Part shown: piece by piece, positions 9,775 through 22,052 of the stretch | Layout: every line of letters begins with the position of its first letter | Numbering within the stretch: position 1 is the stretch's first letter | Origin: Norana najaformis | Lineage: Eukaryota; Annelida; Clitellata; Crassiclitellata; Hormogastridae | Assembly: GCA_964023275.1 (NCBI GenBank) | Contig: OZ029919.1 | Location: 10,370,202-10,434,201, forward strand | Length of the DNA: 64,000 bases | Direction: 5' to 3' | Notes under the pieces: generated by a model | What the model saw: only the letters and a program-made list of their open reading frames with translations | Databases searched by the model: none | Told to the model about the DNA's origin: nothing | Translations under genes and position numbers: made by a program

Positions 9775-12240
9775 CGAGGTACATGTGATCCTCGGGGCTT
9801 AAAAACTTACTTAAGAGCAACAACATCTGGAACGGCCACTACTCGTCAATTTCTTGCACATGCTGGCTTCAAATAGTTGTAATATAACAACAGCACTCCT
9901 GTCAAAGTGACAGGTGATAGCCGGAAATGTGAGAGACATCACATTGACAAGCCTAGCGCAGCAGCAGGCAGGCCATCTGATCTTCAGCTGAAATGGCCAC
10001 AACCCGATCCAATGACGATGTCTTATGCATCAGGCAACGCCACGCTAACTTCTTGTCCGAGTCGTATTTCAAATCAACAAGTAGTCAGGTAGAACATTTC
10101 GTGACAGCCCGCGGAATTTTTCGTGTTGTCACATACTGACAGCTCTACAGAAAATCCTGTTCTTAAAGTTATTATACTGGTTCAAATGTTACATATTGTT
10201 TGCAAATATAGTTTGACTTGACTGTACTACTGGCGTGTTGCAAGCAAATATTTATTAAGGCTTGCAACCTTAATTCTTATAGTTTTTAGTTTTTGGTTTT
10301 AAATTGTTTTCATATTGTGTTGGTTCCATTTAAGCATACAGTGCTAAATACAGTTTTCTCTCTGGCATTACTTTTATCCTGCATCCAGGTATTAACCAAG
10401 TCTTGCAGCCACAACCTAACTGCTTGTTTACTTGATGAGATTTACTTTAATTGACAAATATCTGCTGTTTAATTAAGCACTGATAGTTGTATTTTTTACT
10501 TTTTACTCTTGCATGCTGCCTTTGCTGTGTAGACTAGCTACAATGCATGGTTTTATGTTTCATTGTTTCTTATTGGTTCTTGGTAGTTTCATTGTGTTAG
10601 TTATCTCATTGTTTCAGTATTTTCATTGATTTAATATCTGTACTTATTATTTTTAGCATTTTCACTACTGTCAGTAGCTTTCATTAGATTTTTCATCGCA
10701 TGCGTCAGTGTTACGGAATGAACTAGTCGCATGTACTGTTTTTGCGACTGCATAGCTGTGTTGTGTATTATTCCAGTAAACACTACTCAGGTTCATTGAA
10801 TACATAATGGAGGTCTGACAGTATGAACTTTGGACTTCAGACCTGTGGGTTGAAACCCTGGTTTTTCAACAGAGTATACTAATATTTGTATCTCGCTTTA
10901 ATTATACATATTTTCTATCATGCTAAAGTTAAATTACTTTGAAATTGTGTGCATGCCTTCATTACTACTTTTTTTGCTGTGTTGCAAAACATCACAATTA
11001 CACATACGTGGTGACGTTGGTCTTTACGGGTTATGAAATTAAACATTCAGCAGACCCTAAGGCTGAGGAAAGGAGGTCTCAGTGAAATTCAGAACTGCTT
11101 CACGTTCTTTTGACCCCAAAAGGAAGTCACCATTTTTACCCACAAAACTATTGGTCTACTCTTTTAGTCTATTTGCGCGATTCCGGCATCTGACTAAATT
11201 ACCTCAATGTCCGATTTAGCAATGTCCGATGCGATGAGCAGTAGCCTAGAAGAAGCTCAAACTTAGACAGAATTTGGACAGTGTTGCTCTGAAGCTTATA
11301 GTATAAGATTGTAATATTGGCTTGCTACCAATAGAGTAATGGCTACACTTCCTACTACCAGAATTATTATATAAATTATGTATGCCTTACTTCTTACAGC
11401 CCAATTTAAGTTAATTCATTCACTGATGTCGACATGAAAGGTAGAAGAGCAGGAACATTAGCTCACAGTGTACGATCTGCAATTGTCTAAATAATGACAG
11501 ATCAAGTCCGCTGAAGGTAGGCCTGCGTCTCAAATCCTGATCTTTATTCCATTAGCCTACGCATTTTCTTCACTTTCCCTGTCAGATAAATTTTGTCCAT
11601 AAGTTAAAATTTATTCTAAAAATAGAACTGCGCTACAGCGACGTTACCACATCCAACTGGTTTTTTATACATTAATTACATTCTAAAGATACATTCATAT
11701 AAAATTTCACACATTTATTCCTAATTGACCAAACTGAGCTACTGCTCCATTCACAATTATTTAGTGCGATACTTTTCAAACGTGGAAATTTCTTCCAAAA
11801 AATAGAACTACGCTCGTGCGAGGCAATTTAACACCGCTTCGTCTCTCAGATTCACGTTCTGACCTAAATTTAACTGCATGATCCTAATGTAATTAGCCCG
11901 GGATCCCAATTACACGCATTAATTACAATAAAAATTATTTCTTTGCATGGCGAGTTATCTGCTTCATCAACAGACCAATTATTTCTAAATTCCCAGCCCA
12001 TCCGGAAAGTATTTTTCCACTGAAGAAATTTCGCACGCATTCAGTGCAAAATTTCATCCTGGCTACGTAAGTGGGCGCTGCCGGAAGGATTTTGTCGCCG
12101 GAATTTATTTCGCATTACACAGGACTCCTCTTTTAGCCGGGACAGTTCCCCTATGGAGTCACGAGATGGACTTCCAGAGTATAGGGCCGAACTTAACAAG
12201 CTGGATCCCGACCCATTGGCCATGGGTAGCAGCATTTCAC
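9775..12240. other. Gene-poor AT-rich stretch
   Basis: I find no supported gene. Open frames are short and carry no known motif. A weak tRNA B-box-like word (GGGTTGAAACCCTGG) at about 10846 has no matching A box. Confidence 0.3.
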
Positions 12241-12245
12241 TTGGA

Positions 12246-12325
12246 CGCGTAATCATAATCGTAATCTCAAATTTCTAAAGGGCTACTTAAAAGCTAAGCG
12301 CAGGCACCAGCTTATTCACGATCGC
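12246..12325 (-). mobile_element. SINE-like family B, copy 1
   Basis: ACGCGTAATCATAATCGTAA and the following TCTCAAATTTCT, then CAGGCACCAGCTTATTCAC, is the reverse complement of the family whose best copy is at 24948-25095. The (GATTAC)n tail is at the left end. Confidence 0.7.
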
Positions 12326-12569
12326 TGCGCCAAGTCATTGGGTTGGTCCACAGATGTCAAGAACCAAGTCCGGTTGCCAGAAGATCAGAGAGAGAAGGGG
12401 AAAGGAGCTGCTAGGGTGGGTTGTGTTAAGCCGAGGGAAATGGGAAGGCAGCGGATTGGATGGAGGTCTTCGACATCATCCTGGCATGTGGGCCCTGTTC
12501 TGCACTTTACCCACGGGGGAGTTGGAATATGGCAGCTCCAGTAAAAACAAAGGGAGTGCATCACAGTAT

Positions 12570-12697
12570 ATGTATGTATGTATGTATGTATGTGTATGTA
12601 TGTGTGTATGTATCTATGTGTGTGTATGTATGTATGTATGTATGCATGCATGCATGCATGTATGTATGTATGTGTGTATGTATGTATGTGTGCACAG
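12570..12697. repeat. (TATG)n microsatellite with GCATGCATGCATGCATG block
   Basis: A tetranucleotide tract mixing TATG, TGTG and TGCA units. Confidence 0.95.
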
Positions 12698-12699
12698 TC

Positions 12700-13490
12700 A
12701 TGGCCAAAAGTTTACTACCATACAGTTTTGTACACATTTTCAAACTTTCTAATCATGTTTGAGCTCTTAGTGGAGATTATTGTTCTTGCTTCGCTATCAG
12801 CGTTGTGACAACAGATTGCTTTGGTATCAAATAGTTTGCAAAATAGTTTGTTAGTTTATGTTTTGTTTATTTTATATTACTTTACTCTCATTTTTGGCAA
12901 GAAGCTACAAAGGTTGCGGTTCAAAAAATATAACCTTTGTGCTGGTTTTGTTGCACTTTAAAAGTATTTAAACAGTAGTATCTGTGCTATATGTATGTGA
13001 GTGAAAATAAGTGAAATTCGAATTACATTTGTAAATTTTAGCACCATATTAGCCCCCACTTATTGTGGAGAGACCCTTTGATTTAAACTGCATTTTTGTG
13101 TGCATTGCAGAGCAGGCCATCGTTCGTGGTAAGGCACTACAGAATTGGGTGCACAAATATTCATCTTATACAAGCAGAATATACCCGTTACAGAGATTGG
13201 AAAGAAACTGATTGTTGACATTCGGATCCTCTCCGAAATCCTGAACACAAAAGGGTAATGACCAACTGAAACTTTGATAGCACAATTTCCTGTTCTTTAA
13301 AAACATGACAAATAGTCTGTCCACCATACACGCAGGAGTAATACTGTAATATCGGGAAGGACCAGCAGCACACAACATGCAAGCAGGTGTTCGTGGAATT
13401 TCACTCGGGATATGGCTAATGTTACCTAGAACATAACAGAGACGAGCATTTTGATACAAATAGGCCTATATATACAAGTATACTGCTGCC
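12700..13490. other. No gene seen
   Basis: AT-rich sequence. Short open frames on the minus strand at 13060-13459 have no recognisable motif. Confidence 0.25.
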
Positions 13491-13493
13491 AGC

Positions 13494-13800
13494 CAGTGGT
13501 GGAGTTAGCTATAGGCGTGGGCGGCGGTTCGGCCCCTCGCCCCTCTTGGTTTTATGCCGGGGCCCCTCAGACCAGACCCGTGCAGCTATAATACAAGGCT
13601 GTAGTATACCTAACAGTGAGAACAGTTTAATTTCCGACCGACGTCAACGGCTTTCGATGCCATAAGATGCCGTTAAACTGTGGGAACCGACGTCAGACCC
13701 GTATCTGGTGGACTGCCAGACTGTGGCGCCCCTCTGAAAATGCCCTTCCTCTTCTCACGCAAGCAGTCCTGGATCCGCACCAAGAATATTTTCGTCTGTG
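13494..13800. mobile_element. Possible hAT-like transposon end fragment
   Basis: CAGTGGTGGAGTTAGCTATA followed by GGCGTGGGCGGCGGTTCGGC and CCCCTC-rich text resembles the end of hAT elements that begin CAGTGGTGGA or CAGGGGCGGA. No transposase frame was found, and the other end is not clear. Confidence 0.35.
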
Positions 13801-13804
13801 GTCC

Positions 13805-13902
13805 ATTACTGACTTAAGGCAAAGACTCTATGACGCGACGTGGAACGTGGAAATTGTTACTGACTTAAGGCAAAGACTCTATGACGCGACGTGGAAATTG
13901 TC
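13805..13902 (+). repeat. Tandem duplication, two units of about 51 bp
   Basis: ATTACTGACTTAAGGCAAAG, then ACTCTATGACGCGACGTGGAA, occurs twice back to back with almost no change. It looks recent. Confidence 0.9.
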
Positions 13903-14139
13903 TGCTTCGTTGCAGATCTTTAAGTTGGAACTCGTTCGACGAACTAACTCATCAGTGGCCTACGAAGCGGAAAACAGTGACTGCCGGTCAAAGGCCGAGA
14001 GCAATAATGGTTGACTGCTCAGTGGACACCATACTTCAGTGCACTCCTTAAAGTCATGCCTAGTAGCAAAAGACATTAATGTGCGCGGGAGGTTCACAGA
14101 TATTACCTCATGCTAGTTTGCTAATCTAGGTAAATGTAC

Positions 14140-14222
14140 TGTGCATGTATGTATGTATGTATGTCATGTATGTATGCATGTATGTATGCATGTATGTACG
14201 TAGGTACGTATGTATGTAGACC
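14140..14222. repeat. (TATG)n microsatellite
   Basis: Degenerate TATG/CATG/TACG tetranucleotides. Confidence 0.9.
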
Positions 14223-14229
14223 ATTGTTG

Positions 14230-15270
14230 TTACGTACAGCGTATATGGATAGGACCGAATAGTCTGAGTTGTTGCACGTTGTACGCCTTCTGTACATTTT
14301 GGCGGGAAAGCCGCATTATACCTTATACAGAGGTGTTGTGTTTAAGTTTTGCTCGGACTGAATTTGTTATTCGTCCTGCATGAACGTTTTGTGCTAATCC
14401 TTCGACTAGTCGTGTTTGGCCTCCTTGCGTGACTAACCTTTTAGTTCTTCGGGGCCGTTTTTTGGTATTTTTGTGCTGGGTTTTGTCACCGTCTGTTGAT
14501 GGACGTTTTGTTTTCCCTTCGTGAGGCTTCCGATGGTTGTTTTGCCACCTGTGGCCGACGTCTTGTGTTCTGTGTGAGTCGTTTTTTGCTTGTCAATAAC
14601 TTAGGAAATGAATTTTATCCTAAAGCTGGTATCCCATGACATGTCTCTATAGACAATCTGCCATGATGTATGCTTAACGTTCTTTTTACTCAAAAAAAGA
14701 AATCAACATTTTTATTTACGTTTTACCATCGACCTTCTTCTTTAACAATTTTATTATTTATTATAATTAAGTAAATAAACTTCGCGACTCCAACAACCGG
14801 ACATATATACATATGACAATATGAGTATACACATACATACTCGCAATGTCTAAGTTAATCTTTTACTGAAATTGGACAGTATGAGTTGTCACTGTGGGTA
14901 CTCTAAGTAGCGGCAAGATAGCACATGATTTTACTGACTTGGCCAACAATGGCAATGCAGTGCGATTCAGTGAACTTGTAGGATGCATTAGAAGTATGAG
15001 TGTCATTTAATCAGGTTGCAATTTGTATACAGGGAAGAAGGAATCTCCCCCTCATTAATTCAGACTACTTCCTAATGAGTATAGGGCCTACATATTCCAT
15101 ATTCATTTCGATCTTTACCGCAAGTCTCTCCCGCATTGCTTTCAATCTCAAATCGTACCCTACTATATTTTATTTGGCTGTGGTCTAGACAATTATGCCT
15201 ATGAGCGTCAGACCACAGTACTTTTCTTCTAAGCATGCACGGCAGAAAATTGTTACGCAAGATGATATGA
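14230..15270. other. No gene seen
   Basis: No supported coding sequence or repeat family was recognised here. Confidence 0.25.
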
Positions 15271-15330
15271 CTTAGCTTTTGTCGAGCGCTGTAGAAATCT
15301 CGAGATTACGATTACGATTACGATTCTAGT
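15270..15330 (+). mobile_element. SINE-like family B, 3' end copy
   Basis: GAGCGCTGTAGAAATCTCGA, then GATTACGATTACGATTACGATT. This is the 3' terminal block and tail of family B. The 5' part is absent. Confidence 0.8.
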
Positions 15331-15517
15331 GGACGCGATGCTAGCTCGTCCTTTCGGCGCTTTTTGCTGCAGACGTGATACTTCAAAGGTGTCGTTAGAA
15401 GGACAGGCTTCTGCAAACGGCGTTCGCCGATGCTTGGGATTTATCCGGCTGCAAAGGACTCGTAAAGAACAATGAAACGACGCAGTCCAGCGAAACGATA
15501 CCAGCGGATAACAGAAC

Positions 15518-15905
15518 ATCTTAGTGAAAGAAGGTATTGGACAGTAAAGCATGGAAACCCCGAGACAAGGCTTCAGAACAGACAGGAAAACACATACTTT
15601 AACTACCTACAAATATACATGCATGCATGTATACATACATAAGTAGGCCTTCCTACGTACATACATACATACCTACAGACTTGCATACATATCTACATAC
15701 GTACATACTTGCATACATATCTACATACGAACATACATGCATGCATACATACATACATATATACTGTCTCCTCCTATACTGAAAGAAGACATTGGACAGT
15801 AAAGCATGAAAACCCCGAGACTAGGCTATAGGGAATAGACAAGAAAACACGCAGACACCACCAGACTCTACCTACACATATACATGCATGCATGTATGCA
15901 TATCT
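15518..15905 (+). repeat. Direct duplication flanking a (CATA)n tract
   Basis: The block with ATTGGACAGTAAAGCATG, AAACCCCGAGAC and CATATACATGCATGCATGT occurs at about 15530-15640 and again at 15788-15900, with CATA repeats between. It is a local duplication of about 260 bp. Confidence 0.85.
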
Positions 15906-16020
15906 ATTGTCTCCTTCTTCCGGATTTTTGCTTTTACATTTTCTTGGTTGAAAAACATCTTGTAATTATTTGACTTCGCGGCGACTGCGATGCTGAAGCA
16001 GATCTTGCCGCATCAGCGTC

Positions 16021-16060
16021 AGGGCCGGATTAACTGCTCGAGGGGGTCTCGTACAAATTA
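16021..16060 (+). mobile_element. hAT-like terminal motif
   Basis: CAGGGCCGGATTAACTGCTC, then GAGGGGGTC, matches the start of many hAT-type elements (CAGGGCCGGATTAA). The body and second end are not identified. Confidence 0.35.
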
Positions 16061-16144
16061 CAATTGGGATGATAGAACAGACGTGCTGTAAGCAAAGCGT
16101 GGTATGATGTGACAGTGTTGAATACTGTGCTGCTCAAGTCAGTA

Positions 16145-16335
16145 GTTAAGTTTGTAGAACAGAGTTTTATTGCTGTGCAATCTCTTGTGCCTGCACCCAT
16201 CTAAAACTGAATTCACACTTATTGGCTTACGCGACCAGCTCAGGAAAATTTCTGACTCCTCTATCTCCCTCTGCCTGGACTCTGCCTCCACCCACACCTT
16301 TAATACCAAATCTTCTGTCCGCAATTTAGCTATCT
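16145..16335 (+). mobile_element. CR1-like RT fragment, left part (interrupted)
   Basis: The translation reads LCLHPSKTEFTLIGLRDQL, then RKISDSSISLCLDSASTHTF and SSVRNLAI, matching the RT block 'LNPSKTEFLLIGLPQQL...SVRNLGVI'. The next expected residues are missing and resume at about 16965. Confidence 0.8.
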
Positions 16336-16964
16336 AAATTTGCTTATGTTGTTTGCTGCACTGCTAATATACATCTAGAGTAGACTATGCGTTAGCGAAT
16401 TTTCTTATCGAAGAAGTCCGTACCTGAATGAAAACTGAGGGTTCTGAGGGCTCTGTTGTAAGCGCCACAACGGGGTCCGGGGCCCCGGAAGCCAATGCAT
16501 TTTTAAACTTTTACTCTGAACATGAGCACATTTGGGCTACACAGTGTAGGTGTTGCTGTTTACAACAAATACAGTTAAGAAATCAGTCTGGAAAATACTC
16601 TTCATTGTATGATGCTCGCTTTCTATCGACAGAGCAAAGTTTGGCTAGAGTCACTGATCGAGGGGGCATATATAAAACAATTCATTGGATCAACACGAAT
16701 TCAAAGAGTGCTAACTTTGAACTTAGTAGGTCCGGACACTATGGCCCCTCTCCCAACCAGATACGCCACAGACTACGCGTATCACTTTAGGAAATATTTT
16801 GCCCGAAAAGGCACAGTACACAGTAGCCACAAATTATTTTCTTAACACCCATTTATACGACATAGAGACTCTATCTCTACCTCTATCTCTACCCTAAACT
16901 AAAAGAATCAAAACTTTACGCGTCTAACAAAAGAAATGTAACCATATCCCCTTTTCGTGCTTCA
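16336..16964. other. About 630-bp segment interrupting the CR1-like copy
   Basis: It replaces roughly 20-25 residues of RT between 'RNL' and 'CF.HIR.L'. The copy at 40045-40300 is uninterrupted there. The segment has a short open frame (16428-16790) of no recognised family and a CTATCTCTACCTCTATCTCTAC-type run near 16865. It may be an inserted element. Confidence 0.5.
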
Positions 16965-17265
16965 GGCATAGCCGTGCTTTCGCAGAATATACCTTAACTA
17001 AGTTTGCCACATTCGTAGTCCATGCTAAACCAGACACTACTGCAGTTCACTTTTCCTGAATATAGACACTGCCGAAATAAACCGTATTCAAGCGGTCCAG
17101 AACTCTCTCGCTCGTGCTGTCATCAAAACCCCTAAACACCATCACATATCACTTATGTTCTTAAGTCACGAGCTTAAATACCCGAATTTGTAGAAGTACG
17201 AAGTCCTATTACTTACCTACAACAAACTTCAATCATCTCAACCCTTCTACCTTCGTCAGTTATTA
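16965..17265 (+). mobile_element. CR1-like RT fragment, right part
   Basis: With one frameshift the translation gives CFRHSRAFAEYTLTKFATF, VVHAK, then SLFLNIDTAEINRIQAVQNS and LARAVIKTPKHHHISLM, LTYNKLQSSQPFYLRQLL. This is the standard CR1/L2 order 'HIRDLRRIR...LVHSKLDYCNSL...IQNSLARAV...HI'. Confidence 0.85.
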
Positions 17266-17269
17266 AATA

Positions 17270-17830
17270 TCATGATAATTAGTCCCATCATAGCCGAACT
17301 TTTGAAAACAAAAACTCAAAAACATCGTTATTGTTTTACTGCTATCTGACTTACATTGTTGATAGTAAGCTTACTTTTCCCTGACCGTTTCCAGGACATT
17401 GTTCGCATAGACATTTATCTCGACAGATTAGACCTTGTCACCTGCACTGCAATGATGCGGACATGCGGTAAGTTGCATCCTTCTCTCAGACTCACAGAAT
17501 TCATCAAATCGTCTTCGTCGTTGTCGTTACCAACGCCAATTACGTCGTTTCTTGTAGTAATCAACATCACCGTCGTCATCATCATCAACGTCATTATCGT
17601 TGTCGTCGTCGTCATTACCATCAAAAGATCCAGTCGAATAGACAAGACTAGTGTAGAGAAAGGAGCATTAAAAGAAAGCAGTTAGAAAACCGTCGCTGAA
17701 ATTATTGGCTGGTTTGGGAAGATGATTAGAGAACGAACGACATCCGTTTGTCTCGATTGCCTGTTCTTTTGTCTTCATCACTGGCTGCTGCTTTATCAGT
17801 CTTCTGATTTCTGCATTCTGTTTTATTCTG
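17270..17830. other. No gene; short CGT/ATC-rich patch
   Basis: CATCATCATCAACGTCATTA and GTCGTCGTCGTCATTACC near 17575-17620 are degenerate trinucleotide repeats. Confidence 0.4.
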
Positions 17831-17837
17831 TTTGGTT

Positions 17838-18100
17838 CAGTCAGTCAGTCAGTCAGTCAGTCAGTCAGTCAGTCAGTCAGACAGTCAGGCAGTCAGACAG
17901 TCAGACAGTCAGTCAGTCAGTCAGTCAGTCAGTCAGTCTTTCTGTCTGTCTGCCAGTCAGTCAGTCAGTCAGTTTGTCTGTCTGTCTGCACGACTGCCTG
18001 TCTGTCTGTTTGTACGACTGCCTGCCCTTGTCTGTCTGGGTGTCTGTCTGCGTGTCTGTCTGTGTGTCTGTCTGTGTGTCTGTCTGCGTGTTTCTGTCTG
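17838..18100. repeat. (TCAG)n / (TCTG)n tetranucleotide array
   Basis: CAGTCAGTCAGT on the left grades into TGTCTGTCTG on the right. The translations VSQSVSQ and SVCLSVC are artefacts of the 4-bp period. Confidence 0.97.
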
Positions 18101-18109
18101 TCAAATTTG

Positions 18110-19078
18110 CAAACTGCAACCCACAACCCCTACTTCTGGTCTCAAAACGGCCGCATATAAAAGTTTCAAAATGCTGATTAATATTATAGTAGTCATATTG
18201 CGCATCAAAAATGGCATTACATGCTGAATAAAAACTAGAAACTATAAAACTTAAACTATAGTAAGTCGCATTATACTTAATCAAAAGTGCCATACAAGCT
18301 GTACACATAAAAAGTTTTAAAATGTCGAATAATGTCACAGTAAGTCGGATTGCACGTCAATAAAATGGCCACACTCGCTGCATTGAAAATTTACCCTTAG
18401 CTGTTCTTCAAATGTATTGTCATATAAGCGTTGCAGCTGATCGTGTATCGGCAACAAACGCCAGAGTAGATTTTTCTCTTTTATTACACCAGACATTTAT
18501 GAAGGTAATTAATTTGGTCTTTGGATGCAATAGTTTTTGCAATCACGATACTCAGGCGTTGTATATTAGCGCCGAAGCACAATGAAGATTGATTATAATC
18601 AACACTGCGGAGTATATGCATAAGGGATGGAAGAGTGGGCGACAAGACCAACGATGCTGCTACTGCTGCTGCTGCTGCTGCAGCTGCAGCAGCATTTCAT
18701 TTCATCTTTTTATAGCTCGGCAGGTCCTGCAGTTTGGCTGCGGGGACTGATTGATGTCCATGCAAGATTAATGTAGATCCAGTGGTGGTGGGTGGTGGGA
18801 GTTTGAAATAGAGAGAAGGGTAGCCGATGATGCGATTGGATGCTTTATATTCGTCCCTGAACCGAAGAAAGTCCTTGAGCTGTCAGTCTTCCGAAGAGCG
18901 ACCTTCAAAGGTCAAGCTCTAAGAGGAATTAAATTGGCTGACTAGACCAGGTGGTGTCAGCAAAGTAGGTCAAAGTTAGGCCAAGCGCCTCTGTGGGAGC
19001 ATAATGCAGATTGGATAGGAGAGCTCGTTTAGGCAATTTAAGGTTCGGTTAGAAATTGGGTCAGGTAATGAAGGTCAC
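18110..19078. other. No gene seen
   Basis: AT-rich sequence. The only structure is the CTG run at about 18657. Confidence 0.25.
18657..18695. repeat. (CTG)n/(CAG)n trinucleotide with internal palindrome
   Basis: CTGCTGCTGCTGCTGCTGCA passes through CAGCTGCAG into CAGCAGC, so the repeat is inverted about its middle and can fold back. Confidence 0.9.
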
Positions 19079-19250
19079 GATGAATGAATGAATGAATGAA
19101 AACTTTATTGGTTCCAAAAGAGCAAAAGAAAAAAACAAATACATTGACCACTTATGCTTGCCATTCTCTTCCTCCTCCTTCTACTCTTCGTCCGTTAACT
19201 CATCATAATCCGTCTCCTCGTCATTAAAAGGTGACATACCAGCATTCAAA
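19078..19250 (-). mobile_element. Non-LTR element 3' end with (TTCA)n tail
   Basis: ATGAATGAATGAATGAAAAC, then TTTATTGGTTCCAAAAG. On the minus strand this is CAATAAAGTTTTCATTCATT, a typical LINE/SINE end with a poly(A) signal and a 4-bp tail repeat. Confidence 0.55.
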
Positions 19251-19259
19251 TATGTTTAT

Positions 19260-20940
19260 CCATCCATAAAGTCTATTATGTCTTCGTGCGAAGACCATGG
19301 CCAGTTTCCTGAGTGCTTTTTCTCTTACCAACGATTCAAAACCAGATTCCCATTTGTTTTCTTGCTGCCCAAGCGTCGTCCGTAGGCAGGTTCCTACTCG
19401 TTGTCGTTGTAAATACGAGGAGGAGTCCCTGCTCCAATTCAATCCGGGTCAATACTCGACAACAATCGCGACGCTAATTGCCGTCATTAGTCGATACTTG
19501 TTTCCACTGCGATTGTTTGCACGCCATTCACCCCCTCAGCGCCTTCTCTTGCTCCCTCCTTTCTTCCAGTCTATCTCTCTTTCTATTTCTCCCTCCCTCT
19601 CTCGCTCCCTCACTTCTTTCCTCGCTCCCTCGCCCCTCGGTCTTGTCTTTAATTTACAACAGCTGGTGACAACGTCGCAATTCCGGGCAAAAATTCTTTC
19701 AATTAGGCAGACGTCACAGATTTGTCAAAAGACGTCACAAGGAGCAGACGATGACGAGCGGAATGACAGGAAGACACACAGGCGCAAAGGAACGCAGACA
19801 GATAGATGCAAAGAGAAGCATACGAGCAAACTGACATACAATACACAGACATCTATAGTTAATTAATTCACCTGAAGAAAGGTGGATGACATGAAATCCT
19901 CCACTCGACGTTGACAATCATTATTGTTATCGCGGGCCAATTTATCTTTGCAGTCGTCCTGGTTATATTCAGGAATAATCATTGTCGACGTCGTCATCAT
20001 CATCGGTATCATCAACAACAACAGGAACAACAGCAACAACGACAACGACAACAAAACCATTTTCATCACCACCCATAGTAAAAATTAAATCCTGCAAGAG
20101 ATTCATAGATTTCTTCTTGTTTTTATTAGTTCTACAATTACATAATATCCAAAACCCTTTTTGTCTCTTGTTAAGTAGCAATTCATTCTGCGGCCGTAGT
20201 ATTCGTCGACCACTAAAAGATGGAAGTGGCTCCCACTCAGCCTCTTAAGTAGTTACCACTGTTTCCAGGATCTAGATTGTTTAACTTCAGTAGGCCTGGA
20301 GGCGTTGTACCGACAAGCGGCTACCGTAGTGCTACGGTTGATGCTGCATTTATATCTGGAGTTAGCTAACTCGAAGATAGATGCAGTTTAAGGTCCCTCA
20401 GAACGTAAGGTAATGAAACATGCTAATCTGGAATTGATTATTCGACAAGCGAAACAGGAAAGGCAATAAAACAGTCCAGAAACAGTTGAAGTTTGGAAAA
20501 CAGAACCAGAGGGACCACATCGTTTGGTCGAGCACACGATCTGTGACGTTGGCGAGTGACCGTGAAATTCTTTGGCTGACCGGAGATCATTGCACGGGCA
20601 AAACGCCGCACGATAAACTCCGTAAACTCCGGTTCGTTTTCCTTATGAAATAAGACTTTAAAAGGATGATAGTCAGTCGAACGTATGATGGAACCGAGGT
20701 CTTACCATCGATCTGTCGACTTGAATCGGCCGTTGGGATCGATTGTTTGGAACGATGATAGCAAAATGTTAGCACACTCATGTCAGTGAACGCTGCCGAA
20801 CTCTAAGCGACGTTAAGACGATTTGATCGTTTGCAGCTGGGACAAGCAACGTTTTGTTGATTTTGCTACACCTATATATCTATGTAAATCGAATCTCCTT
20901 AAGACTTTCTTCAAGAGAAGAGTTTTATGTTGTGAAGACA
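19260..20940. other. No supported gene
   Basis: It holds a CT-rich patch (19545-19640) and degenerate ATC/ACA triplets (19985-20060). Open frames across these are compositional. The 5' part of the pogo-like transposon may lie in 20270-20940, but I see no motif there. Confidence 0.3.
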
Positions 20941-20949
20941 ACCATTGTT

Positions 20950-21710
20950 CTTTTGCGTCTACAAAATAGCCAAAGAGACTGTGACACAGTGACGACTTTA
21001 ATAAGTCTTTGATTTCAACAGATTCGTTCTATTGTCAGAGGAAAGACTGGCTCAGATTGGTTTGGCAGGTTTTATCAAACGTCATCGCGAGATGTCAATA
21101 AGGAACCCAGAACCTAAAAGCACATCTTTCAATGTGCCAAAAGGTAACAATTTTTGCGATTTATGAAGAGGAGCTTGTCAAGGAGCAGAGCATCTGGAAC
21201 GTCGATGAAACGGGCATTACTTCTATTCACCGACGTGGAAAATATTTGGCCAAGCGTGGCCTCCAGCAGATGGAAAATTTCACTAGCGGTGAAGAAGATG
21301 TAACAACGACAGTGATTTGTGCCATCAGCACAGCTGGTGTGTACTTAACCACCTACGTTGATTTTCCGCATAAAGGGGATGACAGACATCATGTTCAGAT
21401 TTGCACTTCCTGGAACTGTTGGCGGATGTAGCAAAAATGAATGGGTGACTTCAGATTTGCTTCTGAAATGGCTGCAGCATTGTGTACGATGTGTGACGAC
21501 TATATAGAATGACAAAGTGATTCTTTCCGTTGATGGCCACACTTCTCATAAGTCTTTGGTTGCTATTGATTTTGCAAGAGCGAACATGGTATACCAATTG
21601 TGTTATTTCCGCCACATTCTACTCATCGATTGCCGCCTCTGAGAAAGGCCGCATTTGGTCCACTTAAATCCAAGTACAACTGCAAGTGTGCTAATAATTT
21701 TTGCATGGTT
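20950..21710 (+). pseudogene. pogo/Tigger-like transposase, N-terminal and catalytic part, broken
   Basis: A decayed transposase of the pogo/Tigger/jerky branch of the Tc1-mariner superfamily (DDE_1 domain). Near 21070 a CENP-B-type DNA-binding end reads GFIKRHREMSIRNPEPKST. From 21132 follows KQ-like text, then EQSIWNVDETGITSIHR (the first catalytic Asp in NVDETG), KYLAKRGLQQM and TSGEEDVTTTVICAISTAG. After a frameshift at about 21420: KWLQHCVRC, then KVILSVDGHTSHKSL (second catalytic Asp in VDGHTSH), and in another frame GIPIVLFPPHSTHRLPPL and AAFGPLKSKY. Frameshifts and stops mean it cannot make a working enzyme. The reading breaks off at about 21700, where a retroelement tail intervenes. 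Confidence 0.9.
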
Positions 21711-21739
21711 TTGTAATTCAATTAAATCGCTATAGACTC

Positions 21740-21935
21740 GCTTCTAGGAGGGTGACAATAAAGGATAATAATATACGTCAAGTCGTCCACTTCATTGGAG
21801 ACATTTAAATCACGGCTAAAACATTCCTTATCAGCTTATTCTTCGACGGCTGAATGCACTGATGAATGTAGAGCGCCTTTTTTCGACCTCGGATGCGTTA
21901 TGGTGCTATATAAATTGTCTCATTATTATTATTAA
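21740..21935 (+). mobile_element. CR1/L2-like tail nested in the pogo element
   Basis: The translation has TSLETFKSRLKHSLSAYSS then DECRAPFF, and the DNA ends GGTGCTATATAAATTGTCTC and (ATT)n. This is the end of a non-LTR ORF2 with its 3' tail. It separates the pogo catalytic domain from its C-terminal part at 22053, so it inserted later. Confidence 0.75.
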
Positions 21936-22052
21936 TATATGATGTGAATTATACTAAAAATTATATATATTAGGCCCATGTTCGCTGCATAGGTGCACAG
22001 TCTTGGAAAGTAAACAAATATCAACACTTCAGTGGACTGAGCTCAATTCTTC

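Noticed and set aside
9575..9826. Poly-Ile and poly-Asn/Asp frames
   Set aside because: Produced by the ATT/ATC triplet array.
10830..10870. tRNA-like B box (GGGTTGAAACCCTGG)
   Set aside because: No A box at the right distance and no foldable tRNA body.
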